Origin: a virus
Strand: one strand, 5' to 3'
Length of the DNA stretch: 44,060 nucleotides
Virus record (IMG/VR): IMGVR_UViG_3300022857_001013
Span: 1 to 44,060 of that record
Shown here: positions 15,845 to 23,474 of the stretch, in pieces
How positions within the stretch are numbered: position 1 is the stretch's first letter
How the letters are laid out: each line of letters starts with the position of its first letter
The notes under the pieces: generated by a model
Database searches by the model: none
Seen by the model: the letters and a program-made list of their open reading frames with translations, nothing else
Told to the model about the DNA's origin: nothing
Position numbers and translations under genes: made by a program

Positions 15845-17431
15845 ATGACAATCTTAAAGGACTTCCCTGATGGCTTTCAGCCACGACCTATTCAAATTAA
15901 GCTTTTAAATGATATTGAAAAAGCTTTTAAGGAGTATAATATTGTTATTTGTTCTGCTCCTACTGGTACAGGTAAATCTTTCTTAGCGAAAACTCTGAGT
16001 AATTCAGGAGTTGAAGTAGATAATGATTTTGTAGATAGTGTAAACTCATACAGCGCGTATACCAATACCGGGACAAAATCACAATATCAAGGCACTGCCT
16101 GCTTAACTATAACAAAAGCCCTTCAGGAGCAATATAAAGAGCTATTTACTGACGGTGAATCGCTGAAGGGTAAAAGTAACTACCAATGCAAGGTAGATCC
16201 AAATGTAGATGTAGAGTTAGGGCCATGTGTATGTCTACCCAAGATAAAAAAAGATTGCTGGAGTAATGATATCTGCCCATATTTTTCTCAACGTAATAGA
16301 TCCCTAACAAGTAAGTTTTCGATATATAATTACAATATGTTTATGGCATTGCCTGATCATCTTAAGAATCAGGAGTATATAATATGCGATGAAGCTAGTG
16401 AAATAGAGGATCAATTAGTACAACATTTTTCACTATCATTAAATTCTAAGACTTTAAAATATCTTGAGATACCATCCCCAGAGCTCCCTAAGATCACAAA
16501 CTATAAAAATTTCTACGATTGGCTAGTAACACTTGAAGCAGATATTGTAGATAGCTTAGATAAATACAAAGTTATAGTTCAATCAAATACAAAAACAGAA
16601 TCAGCAGTTTCTAAATATAGAGCCTTGCTGAGGATGAGTGATAAGATAAATTTAATTATAAACTCCTGGAGCGAGTGTGAGTATGTGCTATCTATTACTG
16701 AGGGTAATCTTAATATTGTACCATTGTATGTATCAGCCTTAAGCTCTGAGATATTTAAATATGGTAAAAAAATATTATTAATGTCTGCTACTATTATTGA
16801 CCCTCAACATTTTGCAAAGTCTCTAGGTATTGAACGATATAAATTTGTTGAGGCTAAGTCTACTTTTCTTAGTGAGAAGTCCCCTATTCATATCTCTAAT
16901 AAATTTAAATTAAATTATAAAAACCTCCAAGCTAATCTACCGAAGGTAACAAAAGCAATCCAAGATATATGTGATTTTCATGGAGAAGAAAAAGGCGCTA
17001 TTCATACTCACACTGGGAGAATTACAGACTATTTACGTGATAATTTACTAGGTGATCGTTTTCTATTCAGATTTCAAGATAACAATAATGAAAAACTAAT
17101 TTTATCTCATACATTATCAGAGCTACCAACTGTAGTTGTCAGCCCGTCGATTACACATGGTGTTGATTTTAAGGATGATTTAGCCAGATTTCAGATTATA
17201 GTAAAATTACCATATCTACCGCTTGGAGATGCACGTGTCAAAGCGTTGTTTGAGGTTGATAGTGATTGGTATACAAACAAGATGCTAAGTACGTTAGTAC
17301 AGTCCTCTGGAAGAGGTAGTAGAAGTCAAGATGATTGGTGTACTACATATATATTAGATGGTACAGCCGCCGCCGTAATTAATAGATCGAAAAACAAAAT
17401 CCCAGAATCATTCCTAGAACGGATTCATTAA
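15845..17431 (+). CDS. DinG/XPD-type SF2 helicase with Fe-S-like cysteines, 528 aa
   Basis: Superfamily 2 helicase. A Q-like FQPRPIQIKLL segment precedes Walker A 'APTGTGKS' at residues 38-45. Motif II is CDEAS at residues 181-185. Motif III is LMSATI, and motif VI is SSGRGSRSQDDW near the C-terminus. Between motifs I and II lie Cys115, Cys128, Cys130, Cys138 and Cys144, following LKGKSNYQC. This matches the 4Fe-4S insertion of the XPD/DinG family, where 'KGR.NY.C' starts the cluster. That family unwinds DNA 5' to 3' and DinG acts on R-loops and D-loops. T4 itself uses other helicases (gp41, Dda, UvsW). The length suits a compact enzyme without an N-terminal nuclease. Confidence 0.85.
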   Translation: MTILKDFPDGFQPRPIQIKLLNDIEKAFKEYNIVICSAPTGTGKSFLAKTLSNSGVEVDNDFVDSVNSYSAYTNTGTKSQYQGTACLTITKALQEQYKELFTDGESLKGKSNYQCKVDPNVDVELGPCVCLPKIKKDCWSNDICPYFSQRNRSLTSKFSIYNYNMFMALPDHLKNQEYIICDEASEIEDQLVQHFSLSLNSKTLKYLEIPSPELPKITNYKNFYDWLVTLEADIVDSLDKYKVIVQSNTKTESAVSKYRALLRMSDKINLIINSWSECEYVLSITEGNLNIVPLYVSALSSEIFKYGKKILLMSATIIDPQHFAKSLGIERYKFVEAKSTFLSEKSPIHISNKFKLNYKNLQANLPKVTKAIQDICDFHGEEKGAIHTHTGRITDYLRDNLLGDRFLFRFQDNNNEKLILSHTLSELPTVVVSPSITHGVDFKDDLARFQIIVKLPYLPLGDARVKALFEVDSDWYTNKMLSTLVQSSGRGSRSQDDWCTTYILDGTAAAVINRSKNKIPESFLERIH

Positions 17432-17444
17432 CTAAATATAAGTA

Positions 17445-18578
17445 GTGAAAAATAGAGCATTTCATTGGGAGACAAAAGATATAATTGCGCAATTCATTGC
17501 GGCTTTTGATGATGTAGTAATCGGCAGGTATAATAGAGATAGAGAAGAGAGGGATACAATAGCGGTTGCATATGTGTATTCCCCTAAGCGTCGAGTAATT
17601 CATGACCTAGAAAATAGATCGCAAAATTTAAATTTACCCATAGTCGCTGTAACTATGGGAGGTATTACTAGAAATGCATCTCGTTCCTTTAATAAGGCTG
17701 AAGGTTTTACATACCCTAATACGAGATACCCCGGGCAGAATGCAACATCATCTGCAAGAATTCCTCCCGCGGTGCCTATAGATATTGATGTTAATATGTC
17801 TATATTGACGTCATATCAGTCTGATCTTGATCAAATTGTAAGTAACTTTGCTGCTTACGCGAACCCATATATAATGATATCATGGAAGGTACCAGAAGCA
17901 ATGGGCCTACCAGCAGGAATGATTATAAACTCGAAGGTTGAGTGGTCTGGATCTACCACGTTTGATTACCCCGTGGATATAAATCACGCTTCAAGATCAG
18001 TAATTACAGCGGATACTTCCTTTAGAATAGAAGGTTGGTTATTTAAAGAAGAGGTAGATCCGCTAAATCATATATATTATATAGAATCTAATTTCCATAG
18101 TAACAACTCATTATCTGCAGGCAATTATATTACATACGATAGTTATAATACATTATCTGGAAGTAATTCAGTATTAGATACTATAACATTGTCAGGGACA
18201 CCAACTATAACAAACGCTTATTTCCGTCCGGAAGATAGATCAAAGGCAATTAATATAACTAATACTAATTACACTATTAGTACCCCTGGTAGTATAGTTT
18301 TATATGGTACGAGATTCGAGGAAATAGATTATGTAATGCTTAGTGGTGGTAATAATTTTTATGGCAACAATACATCCCTTTCTGGGTTTGATTATTTCCC
18401 AGATTTAACAGCAGCGATAATACCATTGAGTTCATATAGGGTTGTAACCGATAATATTTTAGAAATTGATATAGTTAACGAATTAAATAATTCAGGTAAA
18501 TTTGATATAGTTGTAGTTACGCCAGCTGGCTGGTTTACATCATACGAAAGTATAGCTGGTCATTTCATAAAACCCTAA
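17445..18578 (+). CDS. gp15-like tail sheath terminator with extra C-terminal domain, 377 aa
   Basis: The start is GTG 17445, since no ATG precedes the conserved region. Residues 1 to ~230 follow the T4 gp15 pattern. There is a 'F..F..AFDDVVIGRYNRDREERD' segment, then VAYVYSPKRRVIHDL. Later comes 'RIPPAVPIDIDVNMSILTSYQSDLDQIVSNFAAYANPY', which corresponds to gp15 'PSPIKMIYELSIFTRYEDDMFQIVEQILPYFQP'. gp15 caps the tail tube and sheath and docks the tail to the head. T4 gp15 is 272 aa; here about 100 residues more form a Ser/Thr/Gly beta region (from about 255) that resembles an Ig-like IPT/TIG domain. It precedes the portal gene by 14 nt. Confidence 0.75.
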   Translation: MKNRAFHWETKDIIAQFIAAFDDVVIGRYNRDREERDTIAVAYVYSPKRRVIHDLENRSQNLNLPIVAVTMGGITRNASRSFNKAEGFTYPNTRYPGQNATSSARIPPAVPIDIDVNMSILTSYQSDLDQIVSNFAAYANPYIMISWKVPEAMGLPAGMIINSKVEWSGSTTFDYPVDINHASRSVITADTSFRIEGWLFKEEVDPLNHIYYIESNFHSNNSLSAGNYITYDSYNTLSGSNSVLDTITLSGTPTITNAYFRPEDRSKAINITNTNYTISTPGSIVLYGTRFEEIDYVMLSGGNNFYGNNTSLSGFDYFPDLTAAIIPLSSYRVVTDNILEIDIVNELNNSGKFDIVVVTPAGWFTSYESIAGHFIKP

Positions 18579-18584
18579 TAAATA
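18577..18584 (+). promoter_or_regulatory. Late-promoter-like octamer before portal gene
   Basis: AATAAATA overlaps the stop codon of the gp15-like gene and ends 8 nt before the ATG at 18593. It matches the T4 late consensus at seven of eight positions, where a late promoter for the portal gene would be expected. Confidence 0.45.
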
Positions 18585-18592
18585 TATAATAG

Positions 18593-20389
18593 ATGGCTAA
18601 GAATTTTACTGGATCAGGAAAAGAATCAACTTTCGGTCGCAACTTAATGAATTATGTTGCAGCAAAACTACCATACTCTGGGTATAGTGCAATAGACCTC
18701 ACATCAGAGACAAACCCAAAATTTAAATATTTTGAAAATATGGGGTCACGGAGAGCAGAAGTTCTCTCTAAACATTCAATCTCACAATCTAATGATTATA
18801 ATGAGCAAGGTGTAGGCGAAATTGGTGCTGATAGTAACTTTAGCGAGATGATGTACGCTAATGTACAGAAGGATAAAGATTCCAGAATACAAGATTATAG
18901 AGTAATGGCCGCCTTTGCGGAGGTTTCTGATGCATTAGATGAGATTTGTGATGAGATAATCAACATAGATGATCAGGGTGAGATAGTTAAGTTGCATATC
19001 GATAATAGATTAGAGACTGAGCTCAGCGCTGAGTTAAAAACTCAGTTAACTGATGAATTTCATAAGTACATTCAGTACTACGAGTTAGATGATAAAGGTT
19101 GGAATTATTTCCGAGACGTATTAATCGAAGGGGAAGTATATTTTGAGCATATTATGCACTCAAAGCACCCAGCTGAAGGGGTGTTAGGTATTGTAAGAGT
19201 CCCATCTGAATTAATAGACCCTATTTATACTAATATACAAAATATGTTAATAAAGGGCTTCTTATATCGAAAGCCTATTATGGAGCCAGATAAATTAATT
19301 CAGGGTGAAGACTTCGAATTTATACCTCTTGACTCTAATCAGATTGTTTATTCGGATAGTGGTATTTGGAATGAAAATAAATCTATTAAGATGCCCTTTA
19401 TTGAAAATGCCAGAAGAGCATATAGACAATTATCTCTAATTGAGGATGCTATACTTATATATAGATTAGTCAGAGCGCCTGAACGGTTAGTATTTAATGT
19501 AGATGTCGGTACTATGTCACCGCCTAAAGCTGAGCAGTACCTTAGAAAGCTAATGTCGCAATATTGGTCCACAAAAACATTTGATGGCAATCAAGGCGAT
19601 ATTGTTAATAAATTTAACCCACAATCGATGCTAGATGCTTTCTGGTTTGCAAAAAGAGCTGGATCCGAAGGTACAGAGGTCAGTCAGTTAGAGGGAGGTG
19701 CTAATTTAGGTGAGTTAGCTGACTTAATGTATTTTGTTAAGAAATTATATAAAGCTCTTAAGGTACCTACCAACAGATTAGAAGCAGAATCTACATTAAC
19801 AGATTCAAGTGCGATGCTTAGAGAGGAATTAAAATTCGCAAAGTTTGTTGTTAGGTTGCAGAGAAAATTTGCAGGTGGGTTAAAGCTGGGATTTATAACT
19901 CATTTAAAAATGATCGGAGCCTGGAAGGATTTAGATATGAAGGAGCATGATATATTCCTCGAGTTCAACCCCCCTTCAAACTTCTATGAGCTACGTGAAG
20001 CTCAAAAATTAGGAATAAAAGCTGATAACTACAATAATATGGCCAGCTCGGAACTGGTATCTCCTACCTATTGTCAGAAAAAATATCTCGGTTGGGATGA
20101 TAGGGATATACTTGCAAACCGAAGTTATATGAGAGCCGATGCCTCATTTACATGGGAGAAGCAACAGATTGAATCATTAGGGCCCGACTGGGAGAAGCAA
20201 ATTGCTGCTCAGGCTGACCAATTGGCTGGAGAAGAACCGATGGGTGATATGGGTATGGGTGGTGGAGATCTAGGAGCAGGAGGACCACCTGCTTTTGGAG
20301 GTGGTCCTGGCAATCTAGATTCAGATGATGCTATAGTAGACGAACCTATATCGGGTGAGGTCGAAACAGTAGAGGCTCCAGAGTTGTAG
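18593..20389 (+). CDS. 20: Portal vertex protein (gp20)
   Basis: T4-type portal, 598 aa (T4 gp20 is 524). Family signatures are VMAAFAEVSDALDEICDEI, then GLVR-like 'GIVRVPSELIDPIY' and LIYRLVRAPERLVFNVDVG. Next come KAEQYLRKLMSQYW, NKFNPQSMLDAFWFAKR and LEGGANLGELADLMYFVKK. KALKVPTNRLE and then FITHLKMIG follow. The dodecamer forms the DNA channel at one head vertex and nucleates prohead assembly. The last ~50 residues are Gly- and acid-rich (MGDMGMGGGDLGAGG) and probably disordered. An octamer-like promoter lies 8 nt upstream. Confidence 0.95.
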   Translation: MAKNFTGSGKESTFGRNLMNYVAAKLPYSGYSAIDLTSETNPKFKYFENMGSRRAEVLSKHSISQSNDYNEQGVGEIGADSNFSEMMYANVQKDKDSRIQDYRVMAAFAEVSDALDEICDEIINIDDQGEIVKLHIDNRLETELSAELKTQLTDEFHKYIQYYELDDKGWNYFRDVLIEGEVYFEHIMHSKHPAEGVLGIVRVPSELIDPIYTNIQNMLIKGFLYRKPIMEPDKLIQGEDFEFIPLDSNQIVYSDSGIWNENKSIKMPFIENARRAYRQLSLIEDAILIYRLVRAPERLVFNVDVGTMSPPKAEQYLRKLMSQYWSTKTFDGNQGDIVNKFNPQSMLDAFWFAKRAGSEGTEVSQLEGGANLGELADLMYFVKKLYKALKVPTNRLEAESTLTDSSAMLREELKFAKFVVRLQRKFAGGLKLGFITHLKMIGAWKDLDMKEHDIFLEFNPPSNFYELREAQKLGIKADNYNNMASSELVSPTYCQKKYLGWDDRDILANRSYMRADASFTWEKQQIESLGPDWEKQIAAQADQLAGEEPMGDMGMGGGDLGAGGPPAFGGGPGNLDSDDAIVDEPISGEVETVEAPEL

Positions 20390-20433
20390 TATTTACCATC
20401 AAAGAGTCACTGTTACATTAAATAGATATAACA

Positions 20434-21609
20434 ATGGCTTGTAATATTACACCGGTATCTGCGTTCCAGACAACAAATCTAAATAATAAGATTGATACAT
20501 TCAATCGATTAGCAGATAGAATTGTTCGATCTTTAGGAGCGCCTCTCGTTCAAGTTGAACTACATCAAGATCAATTATTTGAAAATATCTCTATTGCGGC
20601 TGAGATGTTTTCAAAATTTGCTGGTTATACGGAAGAGTATTTGGTATTTGACTCTAATTTATATGAAGCAAATGTAGGCTTACGGTTAGATCATTTGTTT
20701 ACATTAACTAATCCTACATTAACTATCCAGGATAAAGTGGATAATAAAATAACTGCTCCTGAAGCAGGATATTACTTTGAAGATAGATCTACTATGTATA
20801 TAGCTACTTCTACAATACCCGCTACTACATTTTCCAGCGTATCGGCTCTGAGTGCGATATTTGATGAGGGTATATTTCAACATCAAATATTTGACGATTT
20901 GACATATACTAGTGTTATTACAGCTTTTGCTGCTACACCTAGTACTAGTACTATACCGATATCGTCTCACTTTATAGAATCATATGTAACAAAAAGAACA
21001 AGATCTGGAGATGAGATAACTCCAGATTCTGAAACCCGCTCTAATAATATGTTCGATTATGATCTTCTAGATTATAGAAAAGTTATTGCTGTCAGTAACT
21101 TCGAGGAAGGTTCTTCTACTGGCATAAATACTCTATTTACAATAGAGCAGACTATGGCGCAACAAACATATTTTTCTTATGCTATGGGTAATAATGGTTT
21201 CGATCTAGTATCTTGGTATACTTTAAAGGAGTGGATGGAAATGAGAGAAAAATTATTAGCATTAAAAAGATCATTTAAATTTGATGAAAGAACTCAAATT
21301 CTCCAAATATACCCCGAGCCTAAAAATACGAGATTTTACGGAGTTATCTCCTGTTATGTCGAAAGACCTATCAGAGATATTATCAAAGAACAATGGGTAT
21401 ATCAATATGCACTAGCTTTATGTAAGATAACTTTAGGGCAAGTTAGAGGTAAATTTGGTAATATAACTCTCTTCGGGGGTCAGACATTTAATGCTACTGA
21501 CATAATGACTGCTGGAATCTCAGAAAAAGAAACTCTAGAGACTAAGTTGTATGAAGGCGCATCTCCGGGGTTTGGAGACGCAGATCCAATTTGCTTTCTT
21601 GTTGGTTAA
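20434..21609 (+). CDS. 13: Neck protein (gp13-like), 391 aa
   Basis: The N-terminal 'ADRIVRSLGAPLVQVELHQDQLFENISIAAEMFSKFAGYTEE' region aligns by eye with T4 gp13 '[34 protein letters not shown]'. The C-terminal 'WVYQYALALCKITLGQVRGKF' and the final PICFLVG match the gp13 '...YATALAKELNGQILARH' and '...FGILVG'. gp13 joins gp14 to form the neck collar between the filled head and the tail. It is longer than T4 gp13 (309 aa) because of an insertion around residues 80-210. In T4, gp13 lies in the 13-14-15 cluster; here it follows the portal gene directly. Confidence 0.85.
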   Translation: MACNITPVSAFQTTNLNNKIDTFNRLADRIVRSLGAPLVQVELHQDQLFENISIAAEMFSKFAGYTEEYLVFDSNLYEANVGLRLDHLFTLTNPTLTIQDKVDNKITAPEAGYYFEDRSTMYIATSTIPATTFSSVSALSAIFDEGIFQHQIFDDLTYTSVITAFAATPSTSTIPISSHFIESYVTKRTRSGDEITPDSETRSNNMFDYDLLDYRKVIAVSNFEEGSSTGINTLFTIEQTMAQQTYFSYAMGNNGFDLVSWYTLKEWMEMREKLLALKRSFKFDERTQILQIYPEPKNTRFYGVISCYVERPIRDIIKEQWVYQYALALCKITLGQVRGKFGNITLFGGQTFNATDIMTAGISEKETLETKLYEGASPGFGDADPICFLVG

Positions 21610-21640
21610 TATTTTATTGTTTGTAATATTTACACTATGA

Positions 21641-21648
21641 TATAAATA
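21641..21648 (+). promoter_or_regulatory. T4-type late promoter TATAAATA
   Basis: Exact TATAAATA in the intergenic gap after gp13. It lies 25 nt before the start of the 105-aa gene at 21674 and 2 nt before a micro-ORF at 21651. A transcription start about 6 nt downstream would leave a leader for the 21674 gene. Confidence 0.6.
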
Positions 21649-21673
21649 CTATGGTATATACTAAAAAATTATT

Positions 21674-21991
21674 ATGATAGGAAATGAAGATACAAAATTA
21701 ATGATGGAGGCTTGGAAGAAGTATAAGGACGAATGTGAGGAAACATCATCTAATACCCTACTCTCAAAGGCTACTGTAGATCCAAAATCTTACGAATTGA
21801 GACTAATGAAGATGTATGGGTTGGATTGGGACGATATACAAGAGGAGTGGGATGAATATGTGGGGTTTATATATCCCATAGATGAAGTGGGAGTAGTTGA
21901 GTCAGTTCCGGAAGAGGTCACTGGTAGAGACTTAAAGCAGTTGATTAATATATTCCAATCCGATGCTCCAGAGAATATAGATACAAATTAA
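21674..21991 (+). CDS. Small acidic head-region protein with gp21-site-like N-terminus, 105 aa
   Basis: Unknown family. The N-terminus is MIGNEDTKLMMEAWKKY; the 'NEDT.L..EA' segment resembles those of the genes at 22000 and 23158. MME-A is close to the T4 prohead protease rule (L or I, any, Glu, then a small residue) but has Met in place of Leu/Ile. The body is acidic, with KMYGLDWDDIQEEWDEY at about residues 44-60. It lies between the neck gene and the protease gene, downstream of an exact late-promoter octamer. It may be a minor core or internal head protein. That role is inference from position and the N-terminal motif. Confidence 0.6.
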   Translation: MIGNEDTKLMMEAWKKYKDECEETSSNTLLSKATVDPKSYELRLMKMYGLDWDDIQEEWDEYVGFIYPIDEVGVVESVPEEVTGRDLKQLINIFQSDAPENIDTN

Positions 21992-21999
21992 ATAAAATT

Positions 22000-22305
22000 A
22001 TGCACAATAATGACGTAGAATTAATATGGGAAGCTTTATCATCCTCACAATATGCTGGTACAATGGCATCTCTAATGAGCACACCTTGTGAGTTTACGAT
22101 TGAAATAAGTTATACCCCAGACATGGACTATGATGGGAATGAAATTTCCAGAGTAGAGGGTAATCTATTTAAAGGTGATGAATTTTTAGAGAGATTATAT
22201 GGATCTGAACTTGAAGACGCTATAGATAAATTAGAGTCTGAGTGCCCAGATAATATTATTGATAGGGACTCTCAAAATGCGATCGCTGGCAGAACTACTT
22301 ATTAA
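22000..22305 (+). CDS. Small acidic head-region protein with predicted gp21 cleavage site, 101 aa
   Basis: Unknown family. The N-terminus MHNNDVELIWEALSSS contains I-W-E followed by Ala at residues 9-12. This fits the cleavage rule of T4 gp21 prohead protease and so could be a removable capsid-targeting peptide like that of T4 internal proteins. The rest is acidic, with a strand pair (FTIEISYTPDMDYDG) and a C-terminal helix (LEDAIDKLESECPD). The ATG lies 8 nt after the previous stop and the stop overlaps the next ATG by one base, so it is within a translationally coupled run. Role unproven. Confidence 0.6.
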   Translation: MHNNDVELIWEALSSSQYAGTMASLMSTPCEFTIEISYTPDMDYDGNEISRVEGNLFKGDEFLERLYGSELEDAIDKLESECPDNIIDRDSQNAIAGRTTY

Positions 22306-22643
22306 TGGTAACATTCAGGCAATATATTATGGGACCGATTAATGAATCATGCAGCTCTCCTGCTTTCTTTAGAGCAAAAAAGTTATTACTATCTGCTTTA
22401 CCTTATATCCCTAGAAAATTTAACAAAAAAGTAAAGATTTGGGAAGATACTCTAAACTCCCCTAAACTAGTAAGGTCGAAGATCAATATACATTATATAG
22501 CAGCAGATATAATAGATACTTTAGGCCCAGGTACTCGTCGAGTTTTTCCAAAGATAATAGGGAATGATATATATACTTTAGCAAGAGCAGTATCTTCTAA
22601 ATACAAGCCACGGCCAAAGACTGACCCTGATAATGATGCCTAA
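22305..22643 (+). CDS. Small basic head-region protein with T4-like targeting peptide, 112 aa
   Basis: Unknown family. The N-terminus MVTFRQYIMGPINESCSS recalls the capsid-targeting peptide of T4 internal proteins (MKTYQEFIxEA). It has M-x-T-aromatic-x-x-aromatic-Ile, followed by I-N-E and Ser, which meets the gp21 cleavage rule. The mature part would be basic (RKFNKKVKIWED, TRRVFPKIIGNDIY, SSKYKPRPK), as expected of a DNA-associated internal protein. It overlaps the gp4-like gene by 11 nt. The packaging idea is inference; the motif is seen directly. Confidence 0.6.
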   Translation: MVTFRQYIMGPINESCSSPAFFRAKKLLLSALPYIPRKFNKKVKIWEDTLNSPKLVRSKINIHYIAADIIDTLGPGTRRVFPKIIGNDIYTLARAVSSKYKPRPKTDPDNDA

Positions 22644-23097
22644 GAAAAGAAAAAAGCCATCTACACAATATAAGCAAGGTATATTTAAACCAAAAAATTC
22701 TGATAAATTTGATGGCACAGCTGCAAAATATAGAAGCTCATATGAATTAAAATTTTTTAGATGGTGTGATGATAATATAAATGTACAAAAGTGGGGATCG
22801 GAAAATGTAGTAGTCCCTTATTTGAACCCACTTACTAATAAAGTTTCTCGGTATTTTGTAGATAATTTTATAGTCTTAACGGAAGGGTGTAATACAAAAA
22901 AATATCTTATAGAAATTAAGCCAAAACGCCAAACAAGGCCACCATGTGTAAATAGATATAGGAATAATAAAAACCTCATATATGAAACAAACATGTGGGA
23001 GCAAAATCAGGCGAAGTGGTCTGCTGCAGATAAATGGGCTAAAAAACACGGTGCAGAATTTATCATATTAACTGAAAAGGAACTTTTTAATAAATAA
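22633..23097 (+). CDS. 4: Head completion protein (gp4-like, TnsA-N fold), 154 aa
   Basis: Matches the T4 gp4 pattern closely. 'AKYRSSYELKFFRWCDDNINVQKWGSENVVVPY' is followed by RYFVDNFIV and LIEIKPKRQTRPP. It ends with 'WEQNQAKWSAADKWAKKHGAEFIILTE'. The E...D...ExK arrangement (Glu in SYELKFF, Asp in YFVDNF, Glu-Ile-Lys) is that of the TnsA N-terminal nuclease fold. In T4, gp4 completes the filled head before tail joining. Length equals the T4 protein (about 150 aa). Two adjacent ATGs (22633 and 22636) are possible starts. It overlaps the preceding gene by 11 nt. Confidence 0.88.
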   Translation: MMPKKRKKPSTQYKQGIFKPKNSDKFDGTAAKYRSSYELKFFRWCDDNINVQKWGSENVVVPYLNPLTNKVSRYFVDNFIVLTEGCNTKKYLIEIKPKRQTRPPCVNRYRNNKNLIYETNMWEQNQAKWSAADKWAKKHGAEFIILTEKELFNK

Positions 23098-23147
23098 TTA
23101 TAATTATTATTTTTAATTAACGGTAGTTAATAATGATTTATACTAAA

Positions 23148-23155
23148 TATAAATA
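23148..23155 (+). promoter_or_regulatory. T4-type late promoter TATAAATA
   Basis: Exact TATAAATA in the 60-nt gap after the gp4-like gene. Standard late-promoter spacing would put transcription start near 23161, at or after the likely start codon of the next gene. That makes this site important for deciding how that gene begins. Confidence 0.5.
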
Positions 23156-23157
23156 TT

Positions 23158-23436
23158 ATAAACGATACCGATACAGACCTTATATATGAAGCGTATGCCG
23201 ATAGATTGTTAACTGAAGGGTTAATCGATAAATTACAAGCTGCATTAGATGTTGCAGGTCTAGAGCCTACTATAGGTACTGGTGCAGATGCCGTCAATAC
23301 TGCAATATCAGCCTTGAGAGCGATAGCAGCAAAAGAGCCAGATGATCGTAATAAGCATATAATTAATGCTGGTATATCTGCGATATCTCTTATACCATTT
23401 GGAGATGTAGCAAAGATGTTAAAAATAAACATATAA
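23158..23436 (+). CDS. Small head-region protein, apparent AUA start, 92 aa
   Basis: The frame is open from 23137 to 23436 but contains no ATG, GTG or CTG near its 5' end; a TTG occurs only at 23206. Translating from ATA 23158 gives, after the initiator, NDTDTDLIYEAYADRLLTEG. This resembles the starts of the genes at 21674 and 22000 (ND/ED-T-x-L-x-x-E-A), and the ATA occupies the place where those have ATG. I-Y-E-A and L-T-E-G meet the gp21 cleavage rule. The body is Ala/Ile-rich and helical (GADAVNTAISALRAIAA, GISAISLIPFGDVAKML). It could use AUA, start at TTG 23206, or carry a one-base sequence error. A minor core protein is the likely role. Confidence 0.5.
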   Translation: MNDTDTDLIYEAYADRLLTEGLIDKLQAALDVAGLEPTIGTGADAVNTAISALRAIAAKEPDDRNKHIINAGISAISLIPFGDVAKMLKINI

Positions 23437-23461
23437 AGTAGCGGATAAAGTGCCGACACGT

Positions 23462-23469
23462 AATAAATA
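23462..23469 (+). promoter_or_regulatory. Late-promoter-like octamer before prohead protease
   Basis: AATAAATA followed by ACTAT and then the ATG of the protease gene. The 5-nt spacer would put transcription start at the start codon itself under T4 late-promoter geometry. Confidence 0.45.
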
Positions 23470-23474
23470 ACTAT

